64,000 nucleotides of DNA. Source: Macrolepiota albuminosa. Taxonomy: Eukaryota > Basidiomycota > Agaricomycetes > Agaricales > Agaricaceae. The stretch spans positions 169,246 through 233,245 of the forward strand of contig JAMWFC010000011.1 of assembly GCA_027475525.1 (NCBI GenBank), given 5' to 3'. The notes under the pieces are model-generated. The model had not been told where the DNA came from, did no database searches, and was given only the letters and a program-made list of their open reading frames with translations. Shown piece after piece: positions 10,851-21,659 of the stretch. A program made the translations under genes and the position numbers. How positions within the stretch are numbered: the stretch's first letter is position 1; the number at the start of each line of letters is the position of its first letter.

Positions 10851-13800
10851 GGAGCAAATCCTCCGAGAAGTAGTTCCCCTGGAGTATCACGAGTTCGCTG
10901 ATGTATTCTCCGAAGGAGACGCCAAGGAGATTCCCCCTTACCGCCCCTATGACCATACCATTGACCTCAAGGAAGGAGCCATCCCCCCTTTCGGCAAGGT
11001 GTACAACATGTCGGAAGTCGAACTCCGGGCCCTCAAGGACTACCTTGACAAAATGCTTGATAAGAGATTCATCCGACCCTCCACCTCCGCCGCCGGAGCC
11101 CCGGTTCTATTCACCAAGAAGAAGGACAGCTCGCTCCGACTCTGTGTCAACTACCGGGGACTCAATAAGATCACCAAGAAGAACCACTACCTGCTCCCGC
11201 TTATTGGCGATCTGGCCAATCGACTCCGCAGTGCCAAGGTTTACACGAAGATCGACCTCCACTCCAGTTACAACAACGTCCGCATTGCCCCAGGACACAA
11301 GTGGAAAACCGCGTTCCGCATGCGGTATGGTCTGTTTGAGTACCTTGTGATGTCTTTCAGAATGACTAACTCCCCTGCCACGTTCCAATACTTCATGAAC
11401 GACATCTTCCACGAGATGAGCGACGTCTTCGTGATTGTCTACCTGGACAACATCCTCATCTATTCTGACTTGCAGGAGGACCACCAGAAACATGTCCGGC
11501 AAGTCCTTGAACACCTCCAGGAGCACAACCTCCACACCAAGCCCAAGAAGTGTTCATTCCACATGGAAGAGGTTGAGTATCTCAGCGTCATAGTATCCCC
11601 GAATGGTGTTTGCATGGACCCCCACAAGGTCGAGGCCATCATCAACTGGCCGCAGCCCTGGAACGTCAAGGAAGTACAATCCTTCTTGGGTTTCGCTAAT
11701 TTCTACCGGAGGTTCATAGATAACTACTCCGGTATCACGAAACCCCTCAACCGGCTCACGCGTAAGGATGTCGCCTGGAACTGGGACAGTAAGTGCCAGG
11801 GTGTCTTTAACCTGCTCAAGGAGGCTTTCACAGCCGCCCTCATACTCCGGCACTACGACCCGGCCCTCCCGATTATCCTGGAATGTAACGCCTCCAACTA
11901 TGCCATCGCTGGGATTCTCTCGCAGATGGGACCTGACGGCGGGGAGCCCTGGCCAGTTGCCTTCTACACCCGGTCCATGATCGACGCCAAGCTCAACTAC
12001 AACATCTACAACAAGGAGCTCCTCGCCATCATCAAAGTCTTCAAACAATGGCGAGCCTACCTCGAGGGAGCCCGGCACCGGATTCAGGTCTACTCAGATC
12101 ACAACAACCTGCAGTACTTTACCATGACCAAGCAACTTAGTCAACGGCAGGCCTGATGGTCCGAGGTTCTCTCAGAATATAACTTCACGATCCAGTACCG
12201 CCCAGGATGACTTGGAGCTAAACCCGATGCCCTCACCCGTCCACCGGACGTCTATTCCAAGAAGTCATTCGAGGTGGAACGCAATGCATTCAATCATCGT
12301 GTGGTGATCCCTCCTGAACATCTGAATGCTGCACTGATCTTAAACAATGAAGGGACCCTGAGCCAGATCTGCCGCGCCCCCCGAGACAAGTACTTCACCG
12401 ACCACGACCCCCGCAACCCCCTCAACGGAACCAACCAGGACCCCGCCTTCTCCTTGTCCCCTGACAAAAAACTCCTCCTCCAAGACGGCCGCATCTACGT
12501 CCTGGATTACGCCCGACTCCGCTATGACGTTCTCCGTCAACACCATGACCACAAGCTCCGGGGACACCCTGGAATACGTAAGACCCTCCAGCTTATCTCC
12601 CGGACTTACTTTTGGCCAGGGTTGAAGAAGGACGTGACCTGTTACATTCGATCATGCGAACTCTGCCTCCGGGCCAAAGTCCCCCGACACTGACCATACG
12701 GACTCCTGAAACCCCTGCCGGTCGGGCGACGCCCCTGGTCCTCCATATTCCTGGACCACATCGTCGAACTCCCGGAATCTGAAGGGTTCGATGCCATTCT
12801 TGTCGTTGTGTGCAGGCTAACCAAACAGGGCATCTTCCTACCCTGCCACACCACGGACACCGCCCCGGACTTCGCCCGGCTGTTCCTCGAGCACGTCTTT
12901 GCCAAACATGGACTCCCGGACGCCACACCACGGACACCACCCCGGACTTCGCCCGGCTGTTCCTCGAGCACGTCTTTGCCAAACATGGACTCCTGGACAA
13001 CATTGTCTCCGACCGTGGCCCGCTTTTTGTGTCCAAGTTCTGGACTTCCCTGTGTAAGGCCCTTGAAGTAAAGACTAACCTCTCTACTGCCTATCACCCC
13101 AAAACCGATGGTCAGACCAAAAGGGTCAATCAGTCTCTTGAGCAGTACCTCTGACTGTACGTCAACTACTTGCAGGACGACTGGCATGCCGAGCTCCCCC
13201 TAGCCGAGTTCACCTACAACAACACGCTGCACTCCGCCACCGGGGTATTGCCCTTTTTTGCCAACAAGGGATACCACCCTCGACTGACACTCTCGCTCTG
13301 GGACATCCCATCGCACGCCGCCCACGAGGTCGCCCGGGATCTCCAGTCCCTTCACAAGTTCCTTCGAGAAGAGATTGACACCGTGAACCAGGCCTATGCG
13401 AAACACGCCAACTGGAAATGGGAAGACACCCCCGACTGGACCCCCGGGACAAAGGTATTGTTAGATCGACGCCACCTCTGCACCTGCTGGCCCTCCCCAA
13501 AACTCGATCACAAGCGCCTCAGCCCGTTCAAAATTTTGAAGAAGGTCTCATCCCACGCCTACAAGATCGAGCTTCTCCTGGGACTAAAAGGTCTGCACCC
13601 GGTATTCCACGTCCGTCTCCTGGAACAACACCCCCCGGATCCCTTCCCCGAACAACATCCTGAGCCCCCACCCCCGGTCGAGGTCGAGGACAAGTACCAC
13701 TACAAGGTTGAAGACATCCTCGACTCCCGGAATATTTATGGACGACCCCACTTCCTCATACGATGGAAGAGATACGGCCCGGAAGACGACACTTGGGAAC

Positions 13801-13900
13801 CGCGCCAAAACCTCAAAGGCGCTCTCGACAAACTCTGAGACTTCCAACAACGGCACCTGGGAAACGATCTTCCCGGGTGCAGGACTCACAGACGGCAGTA
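10826..13900 (+). pseudogene. Gy2 Pol: RT, RNase H, integrase, chromodomain
   Basis: RT begins EEQILREVVPLEYHEFADVF. The catalytic box is VYLDNILIYS (Asn for the last Asp, near 11,430-11,465), followed by FLGFANFYRRF, RNase H (YSDHNNLQYF), the integrase zinc site (HKLRGHPG ... CELC) and the core with SDRGPLFVSKFW and HPKTDGQTKRVNQ. The expected Glu of the core is Lys here (ACC-AAA). The C-terminus has a chromodomain ([23 protein letters not shown]). In-frame stops at 12,154, 12,208, 12,691, 13,152 and 13,836 are all TGA. A 77-bp duplication at 12,845 shifts the frame by 2; before and after it the reading is otherwise collinear. RT and integrase are both predicted inactive. Confidence 0.85.
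12845..12999. repeat. 77-bp tandem duplication in Gy2 integrase
   Basis: Two adjacent copies with period 77 (CCACGGACAC at 12,851 and 12,928). Unlike the other eight cases the copies differ at about two positions, both CpG-type (CCGCC/CCACC and CCCGG/CCTGG). It causes the apparent integrase frameshift. Confidence 0.85.
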
Positions 13901-14289
13901 ATGGGCGTAACCCCCGCCTCTGGGCTCAGTAGGGATTCAACTCCTATGTATACTTTCTGCTTTCCCTTTCTAGAACTTACTCCCTTTTTAGTACCTTTTC
14001 TCATAAGTAGTGCCCCGGAGTCGGGGCAAGGTCTCCTTCCAACTTTTTCGCCGCATTACTTACACGATTCCTTTCTTACTTACTCTGAAAGACTGAGTAT
14101 ATACATTTTTCTTATAGCTACACTATCTACAGTTCTAGGCCAGGACAAGAAACACAACGGACAAAGAAGGAAAAAGAAAACGACAAAACACCACCCCTAA
14201 CGCTGGGGCCCCGAACCGTGACTCCCCTCGCCCTCCCCTCTCCTCAGCCAACCCCGGAAATTCTCCTCCACCCCCTCTGGACCATGCTC
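13900..14289. other. Gy2 3' untranslated stretch after pol
   Basis: Between the chromodomain stop and the end of the antisense gene. A- and T-rich segments occur near 14,080-14,190. No gene seen; it may hold the 3' ends of both the sense pol and the convergent antisense transcript. Confidence 0.5.
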
Positions 14290-15897
14290 CTACCACACTT
14301 CCTCAGCCAGCAGATCCCAGGACGGGAGGGGCTCGCCCTTGTCCAACACGCGCTCGAACCAGGATCCCGGGGCAGGCACGTTCCTCTGCCAGTGTGTGAC
14401 CACAAGTCGCCCCAGGAGGTCAAGACTGCGCTCCACTCCGGAGGTTGTCACCTCCAGGCGCTGCCCCTCCTGCAGCGCAGCAAGAGCCATGGCAGCCCCA
14501 TCCAGGAGCAGACGGTGCTCCCAGGCCCAGCCTGAAGACGTTAGCGAAATAGGTGAGCAAGTAACAAGGAACTCACTTAGAGACGCCATGCGCGTGATCA
14601 CCACATCGCGGCGCAGCCCCTCCGCCACCTCCTGTCCAGAGGGGACCCCCTCCAGGATCCCCACTCCCTGCCCCAGCCCTGCCCGCAATGCCTCCAACTG
14701 CACCTCCACCTCCCCCCGAGCGATCCGGGCCTCCTCCAGCTGCTGAAGCACCTCCCGACCCACCTCTAGCTCTCTCCGCACATCAGCCTCCCCCCTACCC
14801 TCCTTGGACTCCCCTGGACGCTTCTGAAAAGCCTCCACGTCTGCCTCCAGGGGCCGCCCGACAACGGCAAGAACACCGCAAGAGAAAGACGTGGGGGGGA
14901 GACCAGGGGCGGGGTCCCAGAGGGCAGACACGCCCTCTTGGAGGGCCCCGGGGAGGGGCTAGGCGATGCCCGCCATTTCCCCTTATCAGGGCGCCCCTCA
15001 CATCCCTCCTGCCCCGGGGCGCCGGACCAGGTCACCCGGCGCATGATCAAAACCATGGGCCAGCCCCGGCCGCCCACCCGGACAACCCCCCGCCCTTCCG
15101 CCCCACCTCCAGGGGCTTCCCCCGGCGCCTCCTCCTGAACCTCCACCACTCCCACAACCCAATCTCTCTCCTCCACCCCCATCCTCCGGGTAATCCCTCC
15201 CAACGGCCAACCCTGCTCCCACAAAATGCAATATGCCCTCCAAAAGGCCAAAATGGAGCATCACTCGTGATTGAGGTGACAGGCCTTGCACACGGAAGTG
15301 TTGCGCCAGGACGAGGCAGACGGGGCCTCGAACGAACATGTCACCGAGCAACGCGCGCAGTGAAGACACTAGGCACTCAGGATTAGCCGCGGGACCAGAG
15401 GTACAAAGCTACTTACCAGCCCATTGCTGATACATTAGGCATGAGGAGGCAAGCCCTGGGGCCTCACCAACGCCCCCTCGAAGGCCTCCTGTGTCACCCT
15501 GGGTCTCCGAAACCTCGGAAATGGCCCCCACCGCCATCCCAGAGCGACAAAAATGAGGGGCAACCAGTCTAGGACGAGGAGGGGGAGGGGGACGAGGGGG
15601 ATGCATGGTCATCCGTGCAAAAGTGGGCGCGGGATGACTGGGACCTGCATCAGGAATAGGCTCCAGGAGCTGGCTGGGACCTGCCTCCGGGGCAGTAATG
15701 TTGTGTTGTTCTGAAAAGGGAAGGTCAGTAATGACAAGCAGGCAGCGCAGGAAGCACTCATGTTGTTGCACGAGAGCTGCCACGCGCTCCCGGTCCAGGC
15801 GGGCTTGGTACCATGCGTCCCAGGCCTCCCAGGCCATGAGGGGTGTGACCTCGTTAGTTTGGGGGGGTGTCGGGGAATGCGTCGGCGTACGCAACAT
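14290..15897 (-). pseudogene. Antisense spliced gene inside Gy2: Cys-rich, coiled-coil protein
   Basis: Starts at ATG 15,897 just inside the 3' LTR (MLRTPTHSPTPP, MAWEAWDAWYQARLDRERV) and runs against the element. Intron B (15,369-15,416) has donor GTAAGTAGC, branch CTAAT and acceptor TAG; the next exon reads CLHCARCSVTC then SVCKACHLNHE and CSI, a paired-CxxC metal-binding pattern. Then come WEQGWPLGGI, a helical charged region and, after intron C (14,532-14,576; GTGAGT, GCTAAC, TTCAG), WAWEHRLLLDGAAMALAALQ to a TAG near 14,290. Gy1 keeps a good intron near 15,710-15,757 whose donor has decayed here. TGA in HNHE-stop-CS and frame changes in the coiled-coil part break this copy. Function unknown; proteins of this look are widespread and unnamed in mushrooms (from memory). 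Confidence 0.6.
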
Positions 15898-16011
15898 AGT
15901 TGAGTTTGATGGTGAAAATTTTTTTTTCGATACGTGGCAGATCAGGTGCCAGATCCCACAATTGGACGCCGGTCCAAACCACCGGCTACACGCGCCTTGG
16001 AGGGTCTCGGC

Positions 16012-16027
16012 GCTGAGGGGGGGGTGA
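16012..16027 (+). promoter_or_regulatory. Gy2 polypurine tract
   Basis: GAGGGGGGGGTGA lies directly before the 3' LTR TG, the usual place for the plus-strand primer of LTR elements. Confidence 0.7.
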
Positions 16028-16764
16028 TGTCACGACCTCTCCCCTCCGGACCCACCCCGGAACACCATCCGGAACCCTCCCTCTGACCCCACAGGACACG
16101 CCTGCCACACGACCACCGACACCGCCATCACATGCATCAAGGGCCGCCATCAGCCACCATCAGCCCCGATCAACAATCGGATCACATGACTTGCTTCCCA
16201 TCACGCATTACAGCTCCCTCCACGCCAATTGATCGTGCACCCCACCCGCGCGATCCAAGTGTACAGTCCCTGCCCGCTACTAAATGGCTCCCAGAACCCA
16301 TCCCAGACACCCCAGGACCCTGAGACCCGGTCCTGTAGTACTTATAGCATAGTTTCCCGTTGTATTCGTTAGTCTTGATATTATACTGCTTTACACTGCT
16401 TTAACTTGGTTACTTGAATTGTTGCGTGCCCTCTACTTGACTGATACGCATTGACTGGCATGCTTGACTGGCACGCTTGGATAATCGCGTGCTCTAAGAT
16501 TGGTACGCACTTCGTGACTTTAACTTACTGACTTGGTCTCGTCTTAGAACCTCCGGTTCACAACTCGACCCCCACCCTACCCTCAGCTACCCAAAACCCA
16601 AATCCCCTGGACCAAGTTCCCTCTCCCGGGATTGCCCCCATCCGCATCTTGAACCCCGGAGTCCTAGCCCCGGAGTTCCAGACACCCGAGTATCCGTAGG
16701 TCAAGTCTGCATTGTAAGGGCGATTGCTATCCCGGAAAGCCCCCCGACTCAGCGGAACCTGACA
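16028..16764 (+). repeat. Gy2 3' LTR
   Basis: 737-bp partner of the 5' LTR, starting TGTCACGACC and ending CCTGACA, followed by the GATTT target duplication. Confidence 0.95.
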
Positions 16765-17182
16765 GATTTTAAGTACCTTCCATCCTTCATGCCAATGTCA
16801 TCTTTCAAAAGATATGAAACATTGGGACAGTTTTTTGAGCCACTGTACACTTAGCGTTCAAATCACACTAGCTTTCTTTGACTTCGTCACTAAGTCAGGC
16901 GCTAGCCTTGTCTATCTTGTCTTCATCATTTACGGTGCCACCTACAGGCACAATACACCGCGCTACTCGTCTTTTCTTCAATATCTTTGTCTAAACTACG
17001 ACGCTTACCGTCTGCCAGGTAGCCCTCAAAGCGCTATAATCTAGCGCATCGTTTTACCACCTCCACTCAAGCACACCGGGACCCTGTCAGGACTCCTCAC
17101 AACTACGCATGCCAAGCACTGGAGATGGCGTTGTACTGTGTATACGTCCAGCACACCCAACCACAGTTGGCATCATCAGCGG

Positions 17183-17684
17183 GCACAGTGCACACACTGG
17201 CCAACATCAGCAACATCCCAGAAGTATAAGATCACTTACTGGGCTATTACTGACACACCACCCATAGGTAGGCAGTCCCTGAGGCCTCTCCAGGGCCTGC
17301 TCAAACATCTCTTGCATCACATCTACCCACAGAATGTGCAAATTTTCTGCGACCACTGAGATGGTTCCCAGGGCCATCTCAGATCAATGGAAGTAGGGAG
17401 CAGTAAGGTGAGGATGAAGAGGACAGATGGTTATTTGTGCAAGGGTAGGTGTGGGACCCACCTTAGAGATGGACTTGGAGGCTGGCCTAGGAAGGCTGCT
17501 TAGGCCTTCCTTGAGAACAGATTCCAGGAGATAACTAGGGCCTGCCTTTGAGGCAGGAGTGTTGTGTTGTTCTGAAAAAAAGAAGTCAATCATGCCAAGC
17601 AAAACAGTGCAGGTACACTTACATTATTGGGTGAGCACCTCCACATGCTTACAGTTGAGCCAGTGCTGGTATCTTGCATCTCGG
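17183..17684 (-). pseudogene. Antisense gene of Gy1, 5' part
   Basis: Continuation of Gy1 beyond the LTR1070 insertion. On the minus strand: an intron with donor GTAAGTGTACC near 17,624, branch ATTGAC and acceptor TTTTTTTCAG before EQHNTPASKAGPSYLLE; then an exon ending SNSP and a second intron with donor GTAAGTGATC, branch CTGAT and acceptor GGCCAG, followed by CVHCAR at the insertion point. Both introns align with Gy2. The 5' end is cut off by LTR1070 copy 2. Confidence 0.6.
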
Positions 17685-18112
17685 TGATGGGCTTCTACTC
17701 AGACTGAGTGCGTCAAGAGACATTATAGATTGGCCGACACTTGACATACAGGAGACTCTAGCAACCAGATTGGATACAAAATAGCTCTGGCTAGGCATTT
17801 TATTGCAGATCTTACCCATTTATCTTAATCACTACTTATCAGTCCTTCAGCACACTTTATTCACTGACTTCAAGAATTTGAGAGGCTCAGGACTTATAGT
17901 ACTAGCACAATGACAGGAAGTGGACTCTGACCAAACTCTGATCACTTTTGAAAGGGGTTAACTCTAGGTGCTGTCAATCATTGAGACATCTCAATCAGAA
18001 GTCTAAAGAATCAATGACAACAAGACAGGATACACTCAGACCTGACATTCAAATCTATCAGAAGATGGTACAATGTTTAGTGCCAGAATTAGCACTCATG
18101 GTGTCTTCATCA
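17685..18112 (+). mobile_element. LTR1070 copy 2, 5' part only
   Basis: Begins TGATGGGCTTCTACTCAGACTG and follows the other LTR1070 copies to about 18,112 (TTAGCACTCATGGTGTC), then homology stops. It is strongly CpG-depleted, so it looks older than copies 1, 3 and 4. Confidence 0.75.
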
Positions 18113-18299
18113 TTGCTTGCCTGTGCTGACCACAACCTTCCTCCCTTTGTCACATTCTGCAGGGAGCAAAGCTGCTCATGTCAACATCTTTTCATTTACA
18201 AACAGATGGACAGACAGAATATGCAAATAGAAATATAATATTGTGCAGATACTTTGAGCCTTTGTGTGTCCTGACCAGAAGGACTGGGTTGATAGATTT

Positions 18300-19629
18300 G
18301 TAGGAAGTATAAACAATGTCATATAATGTTTATACTAATTTGACATGTTCAACTTTAATTAATCACCTTCTTGACACTCTACCACAATCAATCTATTTCT
18401 GCTGCCAATCACTTTTCTGTTGCTTCTCTCCTCAATGAGGGGTATTCTCAGCATCAAATCCAGGCAAAAACTGGCCTGGAAAAGGGCACCATGGGGAGGA
18501 TCAGCAAAGAACAGGAGAGCAACAAAGAGAATCATCCTAGAAGTTGTCCTTCTAAGCTTTAAACATGTGACAGACAGTCTATTATTCATAAAATTACTAC
18601 TGGGAAGCTGGATAATGCTGTTCAAGCCACACAGTTCATTAATTCTGTCATCTCCAATTCTGTTAATCCTCAGACAGTCAGAAATGCATTGAAAAAAGCA
18701 GGTTTTTGCTCAGCAACAAAAAAGAAAGTTCTGCCTAAGGCTGCTTATCATGCAAACTAGTTCAAGTTTGCTTAGTATTATGAAAACTGGACAGTGGAGA
18801 ATTAGAAAAGGGTTTTATGAAGTGATGAAACAAAGATTAATCAGATTAAATAATCAGATAATAAGATATATATGTGGAAAATTCTAGGAGAACTACTATC
18901 TAACTGTACCACCACATCAACTATCAAGCATGGACGAGGAAACAGTTTAATAGTATAGGGCTGCATAGGTTGGAATAGAGTGGAGAAGCTTATAGAAGTT
19001 CAGGAAAAGATAGATGCTGCCTAGCATTGTGAGATTTTGGATGAAGAAATGGTGGAAAGCTTTGAGAAGTTGGAAAAGAAAGAGGAAGAACAATATTTTC
19101 AGCAAGACAACAATCCAAAACACGTCTCAATAGGCAACAACCTGGTTTGCTGATGACAACATCATTGTAATATCCTGGCTTGCCCAATCCCCTGACTTCA
19201 TTCCCATTGAACATCTCTGGGTTTACACCAAGTGCAAACTTTTGGAGTATGAAGTACCCTCTAAAATAGTAGACAAGTTGTGGGAGAGAGTAGTCAAGAA
19301 GTAGAATAAAATACCACCAGAGGTATGCCAAAGCCTCATAGAGAGCATGCCTAAAAGGATCAAAGCAGTTATAAAGGCAAATAGAGGCCATACCAAGTAC
19401 TAGATATAAAAATTAGAGTAAATTAGAATGGGTTAAAAAACTGCCCCAATGATTGAATATTTTATTTGATTTATTAATCAGTTCAAATCACATGATCTAT
19501 ACATCATTATAAAGCCAGGATACAGTTCTATATCACATGATTTCTTTTGATTTTTGCTCAGATAATTGTTGCATGCTATATGAATCTTTCTAAAAAGGCC
19601 AAATATTGGAGCAGTTTTTTAAGCCAGTG
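18300..19629 (+). mobile_element. M2: decayed Tc1/mariner
   Basis: Right end TTTTTTAAGCCAGTG at 19,629 with TA outside. The left terminal repeat was not recognised. The transposase remnant (18,371-19,402) reads VASLLNEGYSQHQIQAKTG, SDETKINQI, YFQQDNNPKH and IEHLWVYTK-like pieces with many stops. It is the most diverged mariner here; unlike M1, M3 and M4 its helix-turn-helix region is still in one frame. Confidence 0.75.
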
Positions 19630-19639
19630 TATCCTTCTA

Positions 19640-20600
19640 TTGTTGACATGTCATCCAAAACCCTAAAAAGTACTGCAGAAGCAGACTTCCTGAAGAAACA
19701 ATGTGACTTAGAGATTCAGAAAGGATACTTTTTCTGCTTCTTTGGTGCTGTGCCTGTATTCATTGATGACAAGTTCCTTGATTTACACAGTACTGAAACC
19801 ATATTAGACTGACTACAGATCAGTAAAGGACCTTATTGCAGGAACTTATTTCTTAAATTTGATGGTATCTTACTAATACATTGCAGGATTTCTCTTTGAC
19901 AACTTGAATTATTTACGAAAGACTTTTCTAAACATCATAGACCATTTTATCTGACCATTAACTTTGTAGAAGTCAGATGTAGTCAAAGCTTATCAGCTGA
20001 TCCCCATGCATAGACTATAGCAGCTAAAGCAGATTGTGACAATTGATGTCCAGCATGACATTGATTATTGCAATTGCTTTAGAGGGAGCATTCCTGTACT
20101 GTTAGAGTGCTGTCAGCAGTTTGGTGATATGGGCAGCTCAAAACATCAGAAAGGTATGCTATCCTTTTGTGTTCAATAACAATAGCTTTAGAATCAATAA
20201 TGCTGATAACCTATCTTACTACATGTCTTACAGCAAGCACCTACCAACAAATTAATACAAGCTACTTTGTTTGTGGGACAAGCTAAAGATATCATATAAG
20301 AAGAAAAAGCAAGTGTTTGGTGCACTCCTTACTATCATTAGCATTGAAGTAGATTCAAATAATATGACTATGATCTTGCCTATTGATGCCAAGGCCCAAC
20401 ATATGTGCAAAATGAAGTGATTTATAGAGTCATCTTGGAGAAGGTTAAAATACTTCATCAAATGAGAGTGGCAGAGATTAGCAGGATGAGTAAACTGAGA
20501 TTTAAATATCTTTCCACTCCTAGCCCTGTGCCTCTTCAACATCTCTACAAGGCTAAACATGGTTGGAGACTTTCCCCATGCATGCATTTGATTTAACAAG
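19640..20600 (+). pseudogene. DIRS2 reverse transcriptase/RNase H remnant
   Basis: Readable blocks: FLKKQCDLEIQKGYFFCFFG, then DVVKAYQLIPMH, VTIDVQHDIDYCNCF, LWDKLKISYKKKKQVFG with LTIISIEVD (RT thumb) and WQRLAG ... DLNIFPLLA (RNase H). These match, block by block, the RT of YR elements common in mushrooms. Stops and frame changes are frequent, and the YxDD box itself could not be read. Assignment rests on the order and spacing of the blocks. Confidence 0.6.
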
Positions 20601-21659
20601 ACAATTAAATCTGACCTGTTGTGGAGTATTTTCTACATAAGAATCTTCAATAGAGTTAGAATCCTAAAATTTACAGTCTAGAATGAGGATGCTAATTATA
20701 TAATAAAATTTGATGTCTGTCTTATAGGTCTGGGTTATTTCCAGAAAATATACCAGACAGCTACTGTTTTTTTTTGAGGCCCTAACAGTAACCTCTGCTT
20801 TCTCAGGAGTAGTTCCCAATGCAATGCACCTGTTAAAAATTATCATTTTTATAGATAACACTAACTCTGTAGCTATATTCAATAGTGTTGAAGCATGACT
20901 CCATTGATGCAAGGCCAGCTTTTTTTTATTCTAACTTCTTATTTCTATGTTAGTATGCACCACTGCATATATATTTTATGTTTTTATTTATTTAGCATGT
21001 TTTTGATCAAACTTTATTTTATTTTATACAAAACATACCAGTACCTATAATACATTCTTAGTTGTTTACACACAGTTGTGTCTGACACTAAGGGTGTGTA
21101 GCTTATCTTCTTGATGCCAACATACTGGTACTTACTTATCACTGTAGCTAAATACTTTGTATTCTTTTACAGGTTAATAGAGTTGTTTATACACAATCAT
21201 ATCTGACATTAAGGCTAAATACTTTGTATTTTTCTACAAATAGCCTGCATGCTCTACTCAGGTACAACATGTTGCTGAAGCATACTGTAAAATATATACT
21301 TGAAGGGCAGCATGACCTAAAGATATAGTACATACTGAAAGCAGACAATTAAATAAAAGATTTAATTTCTTGGCAACACTTCAATAGAGCTCACAGATTA
21401 TTTTCGTTGCTTATTGTGGAATCTTTCTTATCCTCTTGAGAAGTGCTGGAGGCAAAGAGCATCTGATGTTCTCACCAGTTAGTGCTAGACAACTTGTCAG
21501 AGTTGCCTATTAATATGAGAGACTTGTTCAAGAACAGTCTCTAGCACTAAGAATGCATATAGATTCCAGCACTTACCTAACTTACTAATCTGCTTTCAAT
21601 TTCTATTTAAACTTTGTTTGACTTCATAACTTTGACATTCAACATATGTAAGATACACT

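Larger units (their letters stand above)
8059..16764 (+). mobile_element. Gy2: younger Ty3/gypsy chromovirus with both LTRs
   Basis: Full-length structure: 5' LTR 8,059-8,793, gag, pol (RT, RNase H, integrase, chromodomain), a 2-kb 3' region with an antisense gene, a purine tract and 3' LTR 16,028-16,764. The target duplication GATTT is at 8,054-8,058 and 16,765-16,769, within mariner M1. It is GC- and CpG-rich unlike Gy1. Nucleocapsid and protease are deleted, there are several in-frame TGA codons, and the RT and integrase catalytic residues are altered, so it is not autonomous. The two LTRs differ mostly by CpG-type transitions, for example ACGACCCC/ACGACCTC near their starts. Confidence 0.95.
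7389..16845 (+). mobile_element. M1: internally deleted Tc1/mariner, split by Gy2
   Basis: Terminal repeat CAGTGGCTCAAAAAACTG at 7,389 with its inverse ending at 16,845, and a TA duplication outside (7,387-7,388; 16,846-16,847). The left arm and the first part of a transposase are present; at about 7,925 the sequence jumps from transposase (CDKQAII) straight into the right arm. This makes a non-autonomous derivative of roughly 0.75 kb. Gy2 is inserted in the right arm at 8,058. Confidence 0.85.
6567..17178 (+). mobile_element. LTR1070 solo LTR, copy 1 (itself interrupted)
   Basis: Starts TGATAGGCTTCTACT and ends GGCATCATCA, flanked by a 4-bp duplication GCGG (6,563-6,566; 17,179-17,182). Its own sequence is 6,567-7,388 and 16,846-17,178; mariner M1 sits between. 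It is rich in AGCGC/GCGCT motifs and has a TATA-type box (AGTATATAAAATAG) near 7,240. A 77-bp duplication repeats the TATA region. Copies at 25,052 and 43,620 are about 1,070 bp. It fits an LTR (TG...CA, short target duplication, TATA box), but no internal partner was recognised. Confidence 0.75.
1..17684 (+). mobile_element. Gy1: old, CpG-depleted Ty3/gypsy chromovirus, interrupted by nested insertions
   Basis: Decayed chromoviral retrotransposon whose 5' part lies outside the window. Gag capsid, a partial zinc knuckle, protease, RT-RNase H, integrase and chromodomain follow in order, then a long 3' region with an antisense gene. It aligns throughout with Gy2 (8,059-16,764), but almost every CpG of Gy2 is TpG or CpA here; the RT stretch near 2,640-2,700 has none. 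Insertions at 361-857, 4,113-4,685 and 6,567-17,178 interrupt it, and it resumes at 17,183 until another LTR1070 cuts it at 17,685. Frameshifts and stops are frequent, so it cannot encode proteins. The family assignment is clear; exact domain edges are approximate. Confidence 0.9.

Noticed and set aside
11430..11470. YLDN as a genuine functional variant of the RT box
   Set aside because: Cannot be excluded for this family, but three other classes in the window show the same CpG-type loss, so decay is the simpler reading.
14688..15386. Plus-strand Pro-rich frame in the Gy2 3' region
   Set aside because: Not conserved in Gy1 or Gy3; the minus strand has conserved introns and Cys motifs instead.
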